This document shows, piece after piece, positions 15,783 through 25,541 of a stretch of 49,469 nucleotides of DNA. The stretch covers positions 1 through 49,469 of the forward strand of contig NZ_JTDL01000113.1 of the NCBI RefSeq assembly GCF_000802235.1, given 5' to 3'. Positions within the stretch are counted from its first letter, which is position 1. Each line of letters starts with the position of its first letter. Below the pieces are notes generated by a model. That model saw only the letters and a program-made list of their open reading frames with translations, was not told the origin of the DNA and did no database searches. A program made the translations under genes and the position numbers. This DNA is from Sinomonas humi (GTDB lineage Bacteria > Actinomycetota > Actinomycetes > Actinomycetales > Micrococcaceae).

Positions 15783-15820
15783 AAGTGGCCCCTCGTTGCA
15801 GCAGCAACGAGGGGCCATTT
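15783..15820. terminator. strong rho-independent (bidirectional) terminator
   Basis: GGCCCCTCGTTGC and GCAACGAGGGGCC form a perfect 13-bp stem around an AGCA loop, extended by T-A, G-U and two A-T pairs to 17 bp. A T-rich run (TTTCTTT) follows on the plus strand, and AACTTGT-like sequence on the other side is short. It sits between the convergent nitroreductase and MFS genes. Confidence 0.85.
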
Positions 15821-15843
15821 CTTTCCCCGCACGTGGCCACTTC

Positions 15844-17340
15844 TTAGGGCTTCGGCACCCGGTCCCCGCGGTCGCGCGGGCCCGACACGCGCGGAATGCT
15901 TCCGGTGGCAGCGCGCTGAGCGGCCGGACGAGGGCGTCCTGCGGGGGGAGTCTTGCACTCAGGGCGCCCACCGCGGGAACTCTGGCCAGTCGTGGGAGCT
16001 GTTGCGGTGAGCACCGGAGAAGGTCCCGTGACCGCCGGGGCCAACGCGCCGCCGTCGTCCGCGCCGTCGTCCGCGCCGTCGTTCGCGTCCTCGTCTCGCC
16101 GCGCGGCCCAAACCGCACGCAGCTGCTCGCGGATCGTTCCCTCGCCCCACCGGGTGAGCGCCACGATGCCGAGAATGCCCGCCACGAGCGCGGCCGCGCC
16201 ACCTATGAGCAGCGACCAGCGAGCTCCACCTGTGTTGGCGACCCACCCGATGATCGGCGCCCCAATCGGCGTTCCGCCTTGGATGACCGCCATGTAGAGC
16301 GCGAGAACACGCCCTCGGTACTGAGAATCGGTGCTGAGCTGCACGATGGTGTTGCAGAGGTTGAGGAACGTCATCGACGTGAGACCCACCGGGACGAGCA
16401 TGACGGCAAACCACACGTAGGCGGGCATGATCGCGGCGACGATTGTGGCGAGCCCAAGCAGGACGGCCGCTGCAACGAGGAGGCTCATGCGCGGGTTCCG
16501 CCGTCGTGCGGAGAGCAGCGCGCCCCCGAGGGTGCCGACTGCCATGACGGAGCCGAGGAGGCCATAGGCATCAGGGCCGGTGTGGAAGACGTTCGCAGCC
16601 ATGAGGGCGTTGGTCACCTGGAAATTCAGAGTGAACATCCCGACGACTCCGGCCATCGCCATGATGAGCAGCGTCCGCGGTTGGCTCCGCACGTAGCGGA
16701 GGCCCTCGACGATCTGGTGCTTCCCCCGCGGAACCGGGGCGGAACGGTGCAGAAGATCCACACGGAGCTTGATAAGCGAGGCGATGACGGCCGCGAAGGA
16801 GGCCGCATTGATCAGGAACACCCAACCGGTGCCGACGACGCTGATGAGGACACCCGCAACGCCGGGCCCCGCGAGGCGGGCGAGGTTGAAGGACGCGCTG
16901 TTGAGTGCCACGGCGTTCGGCACATCCTGCCGCCCGACGAGCTCGGAGACGAAGGCTTGCCGCGCTGGCGCGTCGAAGGCGCTCGCGACGCCGAGGAGCA
17001 GGGCGATCGCGTAGATGTGCCAGAGCTGGGCAACGCCCGAGAGCACGAGGACAGCCTGCAGGAGGGCGAGCGCCCCCATGGCGGCCTGCGTGCCGATGAG
17101 CAGCTTCCGCTTGTCGAGCCTGTCGCCGACCACGCCTGCGTAGGGTCCGAGGACGAGGATGGGGAGGAACTGGAGCCCGGTCGTGACGCCTACGGCAGCG
17201 CCGTCGTGGTTGGTCAGGGCGGTCAGGACAAGCCAGTCCTGAGCGACGCGCTGCATCCAGGTTCCGACGTTCGAGACGACGGCGCCGCTGGCCCAGAGGC
17301 GGTAGTTGGGGTGACGGAGTGCACTGAACATCTTGCTCAT
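15844..17340 (-). CDS. MFS efflux transporter (EntS/DHA3-like)
   Basis: The 498-residue protein is a major facilitator with about twelve membrane spans. FSALRHPNYRLWASGAVVSNVGTWMQRVAQDWLV at the start is typical of the DHA3/EntS exporters of drugs and siderophores. The loop after helix 2, GVVGDRLDKRKLL, is the MFS motif A. After the last helix (about residue 410) comes an unusual ~85-residue hydrophilic tail with an Asp/Gly repeat (DGADDGADDG) and a Pro/Arg-rich end. Its ATG overlaps the stop of the upstream MarR gene by four bases (ATGA), so it is co-translated with, and probably repressed by, that regulator. Confidence 0.88.
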   Translation of the reverse strand: MSKMFSALRHPNYRLWASGAVVSNVGTWMQRVAQDWLVLTALTNHDGAAVGVTTGLQFLPILVLGPYAGVVGDRLDKRKLLIGTQAAMGALALLQAVLVLSGVAQLWHIYAIALLLGVASAFDAPARQAFVSELVGRQDVPNAVALNSASFNLARLAGPGVAGVLISVVGTGWVFLINAASFAAVIASLIKLRVDLLHRSAPVPRGKHQIVEGLRYVRSQPRTLLIMAMAGVVGMFTLNFQVTNALMAANVFHTGPDAYGLLGSVMAVGTLGGALLSARRRNPRMSLLVAAAVLLGLATIVAAIMPAYVWFAVMLVPVGLTSMTFLNLCNTIVQLSTDSQYRGRVLALYMAVIQGGTPIGAPIIGWVANTGGARWSLLIGGAAALVAGILGIVALTRWGEGTIREQLRAVWAARRDEDANDGADDGADDGGALAPAVTGPSPVLTATAPTTGQSSRGGRPECKTPPAGRPRPAAQRAATGSIPRVSGPRDRGDRVPKP

Positions 17341-17795
17341 CGGGCAGACATCTCCACGAGAATCTCCGCGGCGCGGTGCATGACGGCTCTGTCGCGTTCA
17401 GGCAGTCCCTCGAGACGGCTGGCGAGCCATTCGGACCGCAGGCTGCGAGACTCCTCGAGGACGGCGGCGCCCTGCGGCGTGAGGGAGACGACGACTTGGC
17501 GGCCGTCCGTCGGATTCTCAGTTCGTTCAACGAGGTTCTGCGCGGAGAGCGCGTTGACCGTGCGGGTCATGCTCGGTGCCTGGACGCGCTCTGCATCGGC
17601 GAGCTGGCGCATGGTCTGCGGTCCGCGCTTTGCGAGGAGTCCGAGCACAGTCGTCTGGCCCGGGGTGACGACGTCGCTGCCCGCCTGAGTCCGTAGCACG
17701 CGAGACGTGCGCATGATCGCGACGCGCAGTTCGACGGCGAGCTCGCCGAGATCTGGGACGGCTTCGGTATCTGAAGTGGTTGCTGGAGTGGTCAT
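17337..17795 (-). CDS. MarR-family transcriptional regulator
   Basis: The 152-residue protein has the MarR winged helix-turn-helix. GQTTVLGLLAKRGPQTMRQLADAERVQAPSMTRTVNALSAQNLVERTENPTDGRQVVVSLT covers the recognition helix and the wing with the DGR motif (about residues 46-110); helices at both ends dimerise. It binds DNA as a dimer and typically releases it on meeting a phenolic or drug-like ligand. The ATG lies eight bases after a TATGCT -10, which is inside the CTTAGCA/TGCTAAG inverted repeat, so it should repress itself and the coupled MFS exporter. Confidence 0.92.
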   Translation of the reverse strand: MTTPATTSDTEAVPDLGELAVELRVAIMRTSRVLRTQAGSDVVTPGQTTVLGLLAKRGPQTMRQLADAERVQAPSMTRTVNALSAQNLVERTENPTDGRQVVVSLTPQGAAVLEESRSLRSEWLASRLEGLPERDRAVMHRAAEILVEMSAR

Positions 17796-17800
17796 CGTTA

Positions 17801-17832
17801 CTTAGCATAGCTCATTACCTTTGCTAAGCATA
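17801..17832 (-). promoter_or_regulatory. MarR operator overlapping the marR-MFS promoter
   Basis: CTTAGCA (17801-17807) and TGCTAAG (17822-17828) form a perfect 7-bp inverted repeat with a 14-bp spacer. On the minus strand a TATGCT -10 (17804-17809) lies within the proximal arm, eight bases before the ATG, and a second TATGCT (17827-17832) overlaps the distal arm. The stretch is much more A/T-rich than its surroundings. Confidence 0.7.
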
Positions 17833-17885
17833 TGATCTCGCTCACCCGGTGGCAGGAGTCACCTCGAGCGGACCCGGCTGCGCCG

Positions 17886-19541
17886 TCAGGCGATGACCGA
17901 GTCGACGAGCGCCTTCGCCTCAGCCTGCACCTGCTTGAGGTGCTCCTCGCCCTTGAAGGACTCCGCGTAGATCTTGTAGACGTCCTCGGTCCCCGAGGGA
18001 CGCGCTGCGAACCAGGCGTTCTCCGTCGTGACCTTGAGCCCGCCGATCTTGGCACCGTTGCCTGGCGCCTCGGTCAGTTTCGCGGTGATGGTTTCGCCTG
18101 CGAGTTCCGTTGCCGTGACGTCCGCGGCGGAAAGCTTCCCGAGCTTTGCCTTCTGCTCCCGGTTGGCGGCGGCATCGATTCGAGCGTACGACGGCGACCC
18201 GTACTTCGCGGCGAGGTCGGCGTAGCGCTGGGAGGGGCTCTGCCCGGTCACGGCTTGGATCTCCGAGGCGAGGAGGCACAGGAGGATGCCGTCCTTGTCG
18301 GTCGTCCACACTCCGCCGTCGAGCTTGACGAAGCTCGCGCCGGCGCTTTCCTCACCCCCGAACGCGCCCTCGCCGCTCAGCAGGCCCGGCACGAACCACT
18401 TGAAGCCGACCGGAACCTCGACAAGCTTCCGGCCAAGGCCCTCCGCAACGCGGTCGATCATGGATGAGCTCACGAGCGTCTTGCCGACGACGGCGTCCGG
18501 GCGCCATCCAGATCGGTTGCGGTAGAGGTAGTCGATCGCTACCGAGAGGTAGTGGTTCGGGTTCATGAGGCCAGCATCGGGCGTGACGATGCCGTGCCGG
18601 TCGGCGTCGGCGTCATTGCCAGTGGCGATGTCGAACTTCGTATCTCCCGAGTTGACCTTCGAGATGAGGCCGGCCATGGCAGACGGGGAAGAGCAGTCCA
18701 TCCGGATCTTCTCGTCCCAGTCCAGCGTCATGAAGGCCCACCGCGGGTCGACGGTCGGGTTCACCACAGTGAGGTTGAGGTGATGGCGCTCGCCGATCTC
18801 GCCCCAGTAGTCCACCGAAGCTCCGCCCATCGGGTCGGCCCCGATCCGGACTCCAGCGTCCCTGATCGCCGCAATGTCGAGCACGAGGGGCAGGTCGTCG
18901 ACGTAGCTTGAGAGGAAGTCGTACTGGCCCGTCGTCTCCGCCGAGAGCGCCTCCTGGAGCTGGACGCGCCGGACGCCTTCAAGGTTCGCCTCGAGGAGGG
19001 CGTTGGCGCGGTCCGCGATCCAGCTCGTCGCGTCAGTGTCCGCGGGACCGCCGTGCGGCGGGTTGTACTTGAAGCCGCCGTCCGCGGGAGGGTTGTGGCT
19101 CGGGGTCACGACGATGCCGTCTGCCCTCCCAGGATCGTCCTGAGAGCGGCCGGCGTTGTACTTGAGGATGGCGTGGCTCAGCGAAGGCGTTGGCGTGTAG
19201 CCGTGGCGCGCATCTACGAGGACTGTCACCCCGTTCGCCGCGAGCACCTCGAGTGCGGTGTTCGTCGCCGGCTCGCTCAGTCCATGGGTGTCCTTCGCGA
19301 GGAAAAGCGGACCGCGGATGCCTTGGCCCGCCCGGTACTCGACGATCGCCTGGGTGATTGCGGCAATGTGCTTCTCGTTGAAGGAGGCCCTGAGGCTTGA
19401 GCCCCGGTGCCCCGAGGTGCCGAACGCCACACGCTGACCCGGGTCGCTGAGATCCGGGGAGATGTCGTAATAGGCATCGAGAAGTGCCGTGATGTCGACA
19501 AGGTCACTGGGAAGGGCAACGGTGCCTGCTCGGTTAGCCAT
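17886..19541 (-). CDS. pgm: phosphoglucomutase (alpha-D-glucose-specific)
   Basis: This 551-residue enzyme interconverts glucose 1-phosphate and glucose 6-phosphate for glycogen, trehalose and cell-wall sugar synthesis. Landmarks are FGTSGHRG (40-47), the phosphoserine loop [13 protein letters not shown] (Ser148), the magnesium loop NDADADRHG, the sugar-specificity loop GGEESAG and the phosphate-binding RPSGTED near the C-terminus. Size and order match the bacterial Pgm (type with TPSHNP). The ATG at 19541 starts the conserved MANRAGT; an ATG two codons upstream is possible. The open frame extends far beyond, but that part is antisense to the divergent DUF4190 gene. Confidence 0.95.
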   Translation of the reverse strand: MANRAGTVALPSDLVDITALLDAYYDISPDLSDPGQRVAFGTSGHRGSSLRASFNEKHIAAITQAIVEYRAGQGIRGPLFLAKDTHGLSEPATNTALEVLAANGVTVLVDARHGYTPTPSLSHAILKYNAGRSQDDPGRADGIVVTPSHNPPADGGFKYNPPHGGPADTDATSWIADRANALLEANLEGVRRVQLQEALSAETTGQYDFLSSYVDDLPLVLDIAAIRDAGVRIGADPMGGASVDYWGEIGERHHLNLTVVNPTVDPRWAFMTLDWDEKIRMDCSSPSAMAGLISKVNSGDTKFDIATGNDADADRHGIVTPDAGLMNPNHYLSVAIDYLYRNRSGWRPDAVVGKTLVSSSMIDRVAEGLGRKLVEVPVGFKWFVPGLLSGEGAFGGEESAGASFVKLDGGVWTTDKDGILLCLLASEIQAVTGQSPSQRYADLAAKYGSPSYARIDAAANREQKAKLGKLSAADVTATELAGETITAKLTEAPGNGAKIGGLKVTTENAWFAARPSGTEDVYKIYAESFKGEEHLKQVQAEAKALVDSVIA

Positions 19542-19658
19542 GCCCATAGCTTGGCAGAGAACACCGACAGTACGTGCCGTCCGCCTGAAGATTTCCGGCA
19601 GTGACCTCCGCGATTTTTTGCCATTCCAGGCCCACAGCGCCCTGACGGGCGGCGCGAG

Positions 19659-19664
19659 TAGGCT
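19659..19664 (+). promoter_or_regulatory. probable -10 of the DUF4190 gene
   Basis: TAGGCT, the -10 form that recurs in this window, lies 45 bp before the GTG at 19710. Here a short leader with a Shine-Dalgarno sequence would be made. Confidence 0.35.
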
Positions 19665-19709
19665 GGTGCCAGCATCCCGTCGGAAGTATTTCGAGGCAGA
19701 GGGGGAGAC

Positions 19710-20336
19710 GTGTCCGAGACCAACGAGGGCCGCCATGAGGGCGAGCCGCCGCTCGAGCCGGCGGACGAGCGCCCGACCGAACCGATCGCGCGCGAGCACC
19801 GCCACGCGACTCGTCCGATCCCTCCTGTTCCCCAGGCGCCGACTGTTCCCGGTGCCTCCGCCTCTCCCTACGGCACGCACCAGAGCCCCTACGGGCAGGG
19901 CCAGTTCGGGCAGAGCCCATACTCTCAGGGCCCGTATTCCGAGGGCCCATACTCTGAGAGCCCCTACTCCCAGCAGAACGCCTACTCCCAGAACCCCTAC
20001 GGGCCGGGCGCGCCCCAGCAGTACCCGCCGTCGTACGGCTATCAGCAGCCCCAGTATCCGCAGCCCTATTCCTATGCCCAACCCGAGCCGCGGACTCTGA
20101 GCATCGTCTCGATGGTCTGCGGCATCGCGTCGTTGCTCGGCTTCGGCTTCCTGCTCCTGCCCCAGCTCGCGGCGATCGTGCTCGGCCACCTCGCGCTCTC
20201 CCGCGAGCCGGCCGGCCGCGGTTTCGCGATCGCGGGCCTCGCGACCGGCTACTTCTGCCTGCTCGTCAGTGTGGTGGTCATTGCGTTCCTCGTGATCGGG
20301 ATCGCTTCGATCAGCCAGTACAGCTACAACTACTGA
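19710..20336 (+). CDS. DUF4190-type membrane protein with Tyr/Pro/Gln/Ser-rich N-terminus
   Basis: This 208-residue protein has a disordered N-terminal half followed by two or three transmembrane helices. Residues about 53-125 are a low-complexity run of SPYxQ/GPYSE-like repeats rich in Tyr, Pro, Gln and Ser. The second half, [18 protein letters not shown]...[35 protein letters not shown], is the DUF4190 fold. Function is unknown. Similar proteins with proline/tyrosine-rich heads are common in actinobacteria and are often placed at the cell envelope. GGGGGAGA precedes the GTG start. The stop overlaps the convergent amidase stop by seven bases. Confidence 0.8.
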   Translation: MSETNEGRHEGEPPLEPADERPTEPIAREHRHATRPIPPVPQAPTVPGASASPYGTHQSPYGQGQFGQSPYSQGPYSEGPYSESPYSQQNAYSQNPYGPGAPQQYPPSYGYQQPQYPQPYSYAQPEPRTLSIVSMVCGIASLLGFGFLLLPQLAAIVLGHLALSREPAGRGFAIAGLATGYFCLLVSVVVIAFLVIGIASISQYSYNY

Positions 20337-21763
20337 CCCGTACGGGCCGCCGCCCCCGCCTTCGCCGTCTCAAGGATCCGCGCGAGCTGGAGGAGCCGCG
20401 CCTCCGACCCCATCGGCCCCACAAGCTGCACCGCCATCGGCAGTCCGAGTTCGGTCCACACCGTGGGCACGCTGACCGCGGGAAGGCCGCAGACGTTGAC
20501 CATCGACGACCACGGCGCGAACTCGCATTGCCTCGCGTAGTCGTCGTCCGCCGTCGTCTGCCATTCCGGCCCGGAAAACCAGCCGATGGGGCGCGGGGTC
20601 TGCGCAAGCGCGGGCATGAGGATGGCGTCCCACCGCCCGTACTGTGCGACCGTGTCCCGTTCGAAGCCGTGCAGGAACCGGAGCGATTCGTCGAGCTTGG
20701 CGCGGCTCCTCTGCTGCGCGCGGCGCCGGAACGCTCGGGTGAGTGGCGTCAGGAGCGGTTCGCGGGAAGGGGAGAGGCGGAGCGTTCCTACTCCCGCTGT
20801 CCAGACGGCCGTGAACGCGTCGGGGTACCGGTTGTCGTATCGCACCTCCGCCTCGCCCACTCGGTGACCCTCGGCCGCCAACCGCGTGGCCGCGGAGTCG
20901 AGCGCTGCGAGGGCCTCCGGCTCGGGCTCAATGCGGTACCGATGGTCCCAAGGGCTCGCGAGTGCCACGCCGATGCGGAGTCTCGCTGGGTCACGCATCA
21001 CGGCGTCCGCGTACGACGCCGTGTGGCGGCCCTGGTGGTCCCCGTCGACAAGCGCATCGAGCAGCACGGCGGCGTCTTCCGCGCTCCGAGCGAGCGGGCC
21101 CGCGACAACGAGCCGTCCCGGATCGCCAGTGCTCTCACCCTGGGGGACGAGTCCGCGCCCGGGCTTGAGCCCCACGATTCCACAGGCGGCCGCGGGGATC
21201 CGGATCGATCCGCCGCCGTCGCTCCCAGGCGCGAAGGGCAGCAGGCCAGCCGCCACCGCCGCCGCCGAGCCTCCCGATGACCCGCCGGAGCTGAGCGCCG
21301 GCGCATGGGGGTTGCGGGAGGGCGGGGCGATGCGGTTCTCGGAATATGCCGTGAGCCCGAACTCGGGCACCTGCGTCTTTCCGAGGGAGATCACGCCCGC
21401 CGTCCTCAGGGCGGTCACGAGCGGCGCGTTGTGTGGAGCGGGTCGGGGCTCGACGGCGGCGCTCCCAAAAGTTGTCGGCACCCCGCTCACATCGACGAGG
21501 TCCTTGAATGCCGTCGGCATCCCATGGAGCGGCGGCAGCGCGTCGAGGGCGCCAGCGCGGCGAGCGGCTGCGTGCGCCTCGTCCGCCGCCGAGGCCTCCG
21601 CCAGCGCGGACTCGGCGGTGACCGTCACGAACGCCCCGAGGTGGGGGTTGCGGGTGCCGATCGCGTCGAGGAAATGCACGACGGCGTCCCTCGCCGAGAG
21701 CTCGCCGGTGCGCAGCGCGTCGCGGAGGCCGCGCGCGGAAAGCCGGGCTACGCCGTCGTCCAT
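20330..21763 (-). CDS. amidase-signature family amidase
   Basis: The 477-residue protein has the complete Ser-cisSer-Lys machinery of the amidase signature family: Lys87 in AFKDL, the cis-Ser in [14 protein letters not shown] (158-171) and the nucleophile Ser186 in [13 protein letters not shown]. Such enzymes hydrolyse carboxamides. The family includes GatA, but no gatB or gatC is adjacent and the C-terminal half lacks a GatA-like pattern, so a catabolic amidase is more likely. The ATG at 21763 is preceded by GGGAGG. The 3' end overlaps the convergent DUF4190 gene. Confidence 0.88.
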   Translation of the reverse strand: MDDGVARLSARGLRDALRTGELSARDAVVHFLDAIGTRNPHLGAFVTVTAESALAEASAADEAHAAARRAGALDALPPLHGMPTAFKDLVDVSGVPTTFGSAAVEPRPAPHNAPLVTALRTAGVISLGKTQVPEFGLTAYSENRIAPPSRNPHAPALSSGGSSGGSAAAVAAGLLPFAPGSDGGGSIRIPAAACGIVGLKPGRGLVPQGESTGDPGRLVVAGPLARSAEDAAVLLDALVDGDHQGRHTASYADAVMRDPARLRIGVALASPWDHRYRIEPEPEALAALDSAATRLAAEGHRVGEAEVRYDNRYPDAFTAVWTAGVGTLRLSPSREPLLTPLTRAFRRRAQQRSRAKLDESLRFLHGFERDTVAQYGRWDAILMPALAQTPRPIGWFSGPEWQTTADDDYARQCEFAPWSSMVNVCGLPAVSVPTVWTELGLPMAVQLVGPMGSEARLLQLARILETAKAGAAARTGQ

Positions 21764-21802
21764 GCCGCCTCCCTCCCGGCATCGCCACCGGCCTTCCCAC
21801 TA

Positions 21803-21808
21803 TAGGCT
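21803..21808 (+). promoter_or_regulatory. probable -10 of the rhodanese-pheA operon
   Basis: TAGGCT (within TATAGGCT) lies 45 bp before the rhodanese ATG. A conventional leader with a strong GGAGG ribosome site follows. Confidence 0.45.
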
Positions 21809-21853
21809 GGAAGGAGAATCCAACTTCTGCGCCTGTTAAGTGGAGGAACCGCA

Positions 21854-22177
21854 ATGGCGAACTTCGAATCCGTCCGCGTCGAGACCCTGCCCGCTGGCAC
21901 GCTGCTCGACGTCCGCGAGGACTACGAATGGGAGGCCGGGCACGCCGAGGGCGCCGTGCACATCCCAATGGACCAGTTGCCCGCCCGCCTCGGCGAGCTC
22001 GATCCGGACGAGGACCTCCTCGTCGTCTGCCGTACGGGTGGCCGCTCCGCGCGGGTGACAGGCTGGCTTGTGGACCAGGGCTATTCGGCAATGAATGTCG
22101 CCGGAGGCATGGATGCGTGGCTTGAGTCCGGGCGGCCCCTCGTCTCCGAAAACGGGCAGCAGCCCACGGTTCTCTAG
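21854..22177 (+). CDS. single-domain rhodanese-like protein
   Basis: This 107-residue protein is one rhodanese domain. LLDVREDYEWEAGHAEGAVHIPMDQL (17-42) is the usual N-terminal block, and the catalytic loop is VCRTGGRSA with Cys59. It would transfer sulfane sulfur or act as a sulfur carrier in the cytosol; small GlpE-type proteins behave this way. TGGAGGAA is seven bases before the ATG. Its TAG stop shares one base with the GTG of pheA (TAGTG), so prephenate dehydratase is translated from the same message, although there is no evident chemical link. Confidence 0.92.
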   Translation: MANFESVRVETLPAGTLLDVREDYEWEAGHAEGAVHIPMDQLPARLGELDPDEDLLVVCRTGGRSARVTGWLVDQGYSAMNVAGGMDAWLESGRPLVSENGQQPTVL

Positions 22178-23100
22178 TGCTCTATACGTTCCTCGGGCCC
22201 GCCGGGACGTTCACCGAGGCTGCGCTTCTCAAGGTGCCGGGCGCCCGCGACGCAGAGCGCGTTCCATCTCCGAGCGTGCCCGAGGCGCTCGACCTCGTAC
22301 GTTCGCATCGCGCAGACGCTGCGATGGTCCCGATCGAGAATTCAGTCGAAGGCGGCGTCACCGCAACCCTCGACGCGATCTCGACAGGGCCCGAGTTGCG
22401 GATCGTGCGCGAGGAACTCGTGCCCATCACGTTCGTGCTCGTGGCTCGGCCTGGGACGAGGCTTGAGGACGTGCGCCGGGTTTGCACTCACGGCCACGCA
22501 TGGGCGCAGTGCCGCCGCTGGGCGCGAGAGAATATTCCTCTCGCGGAATACGAACCTGCCTCCTCGACGGTAGCCGGAGCGCTCGCCCTTCTCGGGGCTT
22601 CCTCCCGCCCCGGGGACGCCGCCATCTGCGGCCCGATCGTGGCCGAGGAGCACCCTGAGCTCGAGGTTCTCGGTGCAGGCATCGGCGACAATCCGGGCGC
22701 CGTGACGCGCTTCATCCTCGTCTCGCGGCCGGGCTCCCTCCCGCCGCGCACAGGGGCCGACAAGACGACGGTCGCTGTGCCGTTGCCGCAGGACCGTCCG
22801 GGGGCGCTCATGGAGATCCTCGAGCAGTTCGCTTCGCGCGGCGTGAATCTCTCCCGCATCGAATCGCGGCCCACCGGAGAATACCTGGGCCACTACTTCT
22901 TCAGCATTGACGCCGAGGGCCACGCGGGGGACGCCCGCGTTGCCGACGCGTTGGCCGGCCTGCACCGCCTCAGCCCCCAGACCCGCTTCCTTGGCTCGTA
23001 CCGCCGCGCCGACGGCGTGGAGCCGGTGGTTAGTCCCCACAACAGCGACACCGCGTTCAACGCCGGCGCCGCATGGGTGAGGACGATTCTCGGCGACTGA
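22177..23100 (+). CDS. pheA: prephenate dehydratase
   Basis: The 307-residue enzyme converts prephenate to phenylpyruvate in phenylalanine synthesis. The catalytic domain is periplasmic-binding-protein-like, with GPAGTFTEAAL (7-17), the PIENSVEGGV loop (52-61) and the TRF motif (near 176) whose Thr is essential. A C-terminal ACT domain (from about residue 200, with GALMEILEQFASRGVNLSRIESRPTG) is the phenylalanine-binding regulatory part. There is no chorismate mutase domain, as is normal in actinobacteria. The GTG overlaps the preceding stop by one base. Confidence 0.95.
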   Translation: MLYTFLGPAGTFTEAALLKVPGARDAERVPSPSVPEALDLVRSHRADAAMVPIENSVEGGVTATLDAISTGPELRIVREELVPITFVLVARPGTRLEDVRRVCTHGHAWAQCRRWARENIPLAEYEPASSTVAGALALLGASSRPGDAAICGPIVAEEHPELEVLGAGIGDNPGAVTRFILVSRPGSLPPRTGADKTTVAVPLPQDRPGALMEILEQFASRGVNLSRIESRPTGEYLGHYFFSIDAEGHAGDARVADALAGLHRLSPQTRFLGSYRRADGVEPVVSPHNSDTAFNAGAAWVRTILGD

Positions 23101-23118
23101 TTGGCCCGGATTACGCTC

Positions 23119-24171
23119 TCAGTGCGTGACCCGCACGAGGAGCGAGAGCGGATGCACCTCGACCTCGATGTCGGTGGCCGGCCCCGTGGGGTCGCCGTCT
23201 GCCTGGGTCTCGAGCGGCTCGGCGCTCCGGAGGCGCACCTTCTGCGCGCCGTAGAAGGACATGACGGGGAGCGGGTGGTTGTGCTGGAACAGGATCTTGA
23301 TGTACATCGCGACCCAGCCGATGAGGCTGCGCGGGCTCATGACGACGATGTCGAGCACGCCGTCGTCGATGTACGCCTCAGGGATGAAGTCGACACCACC
23401 GGGGAGCTTGCTGCAGTTCGCGAAGAGCACGCTGCGGACACGCCGGGTCTGGAAGTCGCCGTCGTTCAGCGAAATCTCCACGCGTTTGCGCCTCCGGCCC
23501 GGCATATGGCGGATTCCCGCCTCCGTGTAGGCGATCCAGCCCACGGCACGCTTGAGGTCCTCGTTGGTGTCGCTCAGGATCTCTGCGTCCATCCCCATGC
23601 CCGCAATGACGAGGAAAGTGTGGGTGGACTTCCGGCCGGTCGTCCGATCCTCGAGGGACATCGTGGCTGTGTCGATGCGCCGCTGCCTGCCGAACAGGGC
23701 CGTGTGCACGCACTGCGAGATGCGTGTGATGTCGAGGTCGATGTTGCGCGCGAGCAGGTTTCCCGTGCCGAGAGGCACGAGACCAAGGGCAACGTCGCTC
23801 CCGGCGAGGGCTTCCGCGACGACGCGCACCGTTCCATCGCCGCCGCACGGGATGACGACGTCGGCCCCCGCCTCGAGCGCTCGCTGGGTCATCGAATGGC
23901 CCGGGTCCTCGGCTGTCGTCTCGAAGACAAGGGGCCTGGGCCAGCCGGCCCCGCGGCAGGCCGCCTCGATGAGCATCTCGGCCTCGGCCGCCCGCGCCTT
24001 CGTCGGATTCAGAATGACGGCCACCTGTTGGTGGCCCGGTGGGGGCGCCTGCGCGGGTTCCCCCACAGCGCTCCGGCTGTGCTGCTCACGGAGTCTGCGC
24101 ACTCCCCACCAGCTGGTGACCGCGACGGCCCCAGCCGTCGTGACGGCTCCAGCGATGATCCAATTGCGCAT
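23119..24171 (-). CDS. diacylglycerol kinase-family lipid kinase
   Basis: This 350-residue protein has an N-terminal membrane anchor (about 4-20) and the DagK catalytic domain. Nucleotide-binding elements are VILNPTKA (52-59), GGDGTVRVV (110-118) and [10 protein letters not shown] (133-142); [14 protein letters not shown] is typical of the C-terminal beta domain. It phosphorylates diacylglycerol or a related lipid at the cytoplasmic face, recycling lipid or making glycolipid precursors. The ATG follows a TAGAGT -10 by nine bases and a GAGGAAA ribosome site. It is divergent from serS. Confidence 0.88.
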   Translation of the reverse strand: MRNWIIAGAVTTAGAVAVTSWWGVRRLREQHSRSAVGEPAQAPPPGHQQVAVILNPTKARAAEAEMLIEAACRGAGWPRPLVFETTAEDPGHSMTQRALEAGADVVIPCGGDGTVRVVAEALAGSDVALGLVPLGTGNLLARNIDLDITRISQCVHTALFGRQRRIDTATMSLEDRTTGRKSTHTFLVIAGMGMDAEILSDTNEDLKRAVGWIAYTEAGIRHMPGRRRKRVEISLNDGDFQTRRVRSVLFANCSKLPGGVDFIPEAYIDDGVLDIVVMSPRSLIGWVAMYIKILFQHNHPLPVMSFYGAQKVRLRSAEPLETQADGDPTGPATDIEVEVHPLSLLVRVTH

Positions 24172-24180
24172 GGTTTCCTC

Positions 24181-24186
24181 ACTCTA
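24181..24186 (-). promoter_or_regulatory. -10 hexamer of the lipid kinase gene
   Basis: TAGAGT on the minus strand ends nine bases before the ATG at 24171. The transcript would have a leader of zero to three bases, despite a GAGG that could otherwise serve as ribosome site. Confidence 0.4.
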
Positions 24187-24220
24187 TCCCGCGGCGGCGG
24201 GACGGACGGGCGCCTCCCGC

Positions 24221-24226
24221 TAGGCT
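24221..24226 (+). promoter_or_regulatory. -10 hexamer of serS (leaderless)
   Basis: TAGGCT ends seven bases before the GTG at 24234. No room remains for a leader, so no T-box or attenuator controls serS. Confidence 0.5.
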
Positions 24227-24233
24227 AGGGGGC

Positions 24234-25520
24234 GTGATCGACGTTCGAGAGCTCAGCGAGAACCCCGAGAAGTTCCGGGCCAGCCAGCGTGCGCGCGGCG
24301 CGGACGAGTCCCTCGTAGACCGGCTTCTTGCTGCTGATTCCCGCCGGCGGGCGGCCCTAACCCAGTACGAGACGCTTCGCGCCGAGCAGAACGCCTTCGG
24401 CAAGAAGGTTGCAGCGGCCAAAGGCGAGGAGAAGCAGGCACTGCTCGCCGAGGTGAAGGAGCTCGCCGCGAAGGTGAAGTCCTCCTCAGCGGACGCTGAC
24501 GCGGCCCAGGCCGAGCAGGACGAGCTGCTTCGGGTGTTCCCGAACCTCGTGATCGACGGCGTTCCGGCCGGAGGCGAGGACGACTACGAGGTCGTCAAGA
24601 CTGTGGGCACGCCCCGCGATTTCGCTGCGGAGGGCTTCGAGCCCCGCGATCACCTCGAGATCGGCGAGCTGCTCGGTGCCATCGACATGGAGCGCGGGGC
24701 GAAGGTCTCGGGCGCCCGCTTCTACTTCCTCAAGGGAGTCGGCGCGCGCCTCGAGCTCGCACTCCTCCAGATGGCGCTCGACCAGGCGATCGCTGCCGGT
24801 TTCACGCCGATGATCACCCCGACTCTCGTTCGTCCCGAGACAATGCAGGGCACGGGATTCGACGTCAAGCACGACGCCGAGATCTACCGCCTCGCCGAGG
24901 ATGACCTCTATCTTGTGGGAACCTCGGAGGTCCCGCTCGCCGGCTACCACTCCGACGAGATCCTCGACCTCTCGGGTGGTCCCGTCCGCTACGCCGGTTG
25001 GTCGTCCTGCTATCGGCGTGAGGCCGGTTCGCATGGCAAGGACACCCGCGGCATCATCCGCGTGCACCAGTTCAACAAGGTCGAGATGTTCTCCTACGTC
25101 CCGCTCGATGAGGCCCAGGCCGAACATGCCCGTCTCCTTGCGTGGGAGGAGGAGATGCTCGCCAAGGTGGAGCTTCCCTACCGCGTGATCGACACGGCCG
25201 CTGGTGATCTGGGGATGAGCGCGGCCCGCAAGTTCGACTGCGAGGCCTGGGTCCCTACTCAGGGCCGCTACCGCGAGCTGACGTCGACGTCGAACTGCAC
25301 GGGCTTCCAGGCACGGCGGCTCAACATCCGGGAGCGGATGTTCGACGGCGACGGCGCATCGAAGGGCACGCGCAGCGTCGCGACGCTCAACGGCACCCTC
25401 GCGACGACGCGGTGGCTCGTGGCCATCCTCGAGCACCATCAGAACCCGGACGGCTCCGTCACGGTGCCCGCAGCGCTCCGCCCCTACCTCGGCGGACTCG
25501 AGGTGCTCCCGGTCCTCTGA
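24234..25520 (+). CDS. serS: seryl-tRNA synthetase
   Basis: The 428-residue class II synthetase charges tRNA-Ser and tRNA-Sec with serine. The N-terminal antiparallel coiled coil (about 25-100) that grips the long variable arm is clear. GTSEVPLAG and [25 protein letters not shown] cover the serine site and motif 2; [17 protein letters not shown] and the final [19 protein letters not shown] form motif 3. Length is normal. The GTG start lies seven bases after TAGGCT, giving a leaderless message. A GC-rich structured region follows the stop. Confidence 0.96.
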   Translation: MIDVRELSENPEKFRASQRARGADESLVDRLLAADSRRRAALTQYETLRAEQNAFGKKVAAAKGEEKQALLAEVKELAAKVKSSSADADAAQAEQDELLRVFPNLVIDGVPAGGEDDYEVVKTVGTPRDFAAEGFEPRDHLEIGELLGAIDMERGAKVSGARFYFLKGVGARLELALLQMALDQAIAAGFTPMITPTLVRPETMQGTGFDVKHDAEIYRLAEDDLYLVGTSEVPLAGYHSDEILDLSGGPVRYAGWSSCYRREAGSHGKDTRGIIRVHQFNKVEMFSYVPLDEAQAEHARLLAWEEEMLAKVELPYRVIDTAAGDLGMSAARKFDCEAWVPTQGRYRELTSTSNCTGFQARRLNIRERMFDGDGASKGTRSVATLNGTLATTRWLVAILEHHQNPDGSVTVPAALRPYLGGLEVLPVL

Positions 25521-25541
25521 CCGGCCGGTCTCGTTCTTCCC

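Noticed and set aside
19542-20189. N-terminal extension of the phosphoglucomutase frame by about 216 codons
   Set aside because: The extension is antisense to the DUF4190 gene and low in plausible sequence; the conserved Pgm N-terminus begins at MANRAGT.
20330-21763. GatA subunit of the Glu-tRNA amidotransferase
   Set aside because: No gatB or gatC is adjacent and the C-terminal half does not resemble GatA; a general amidase is the safer call.
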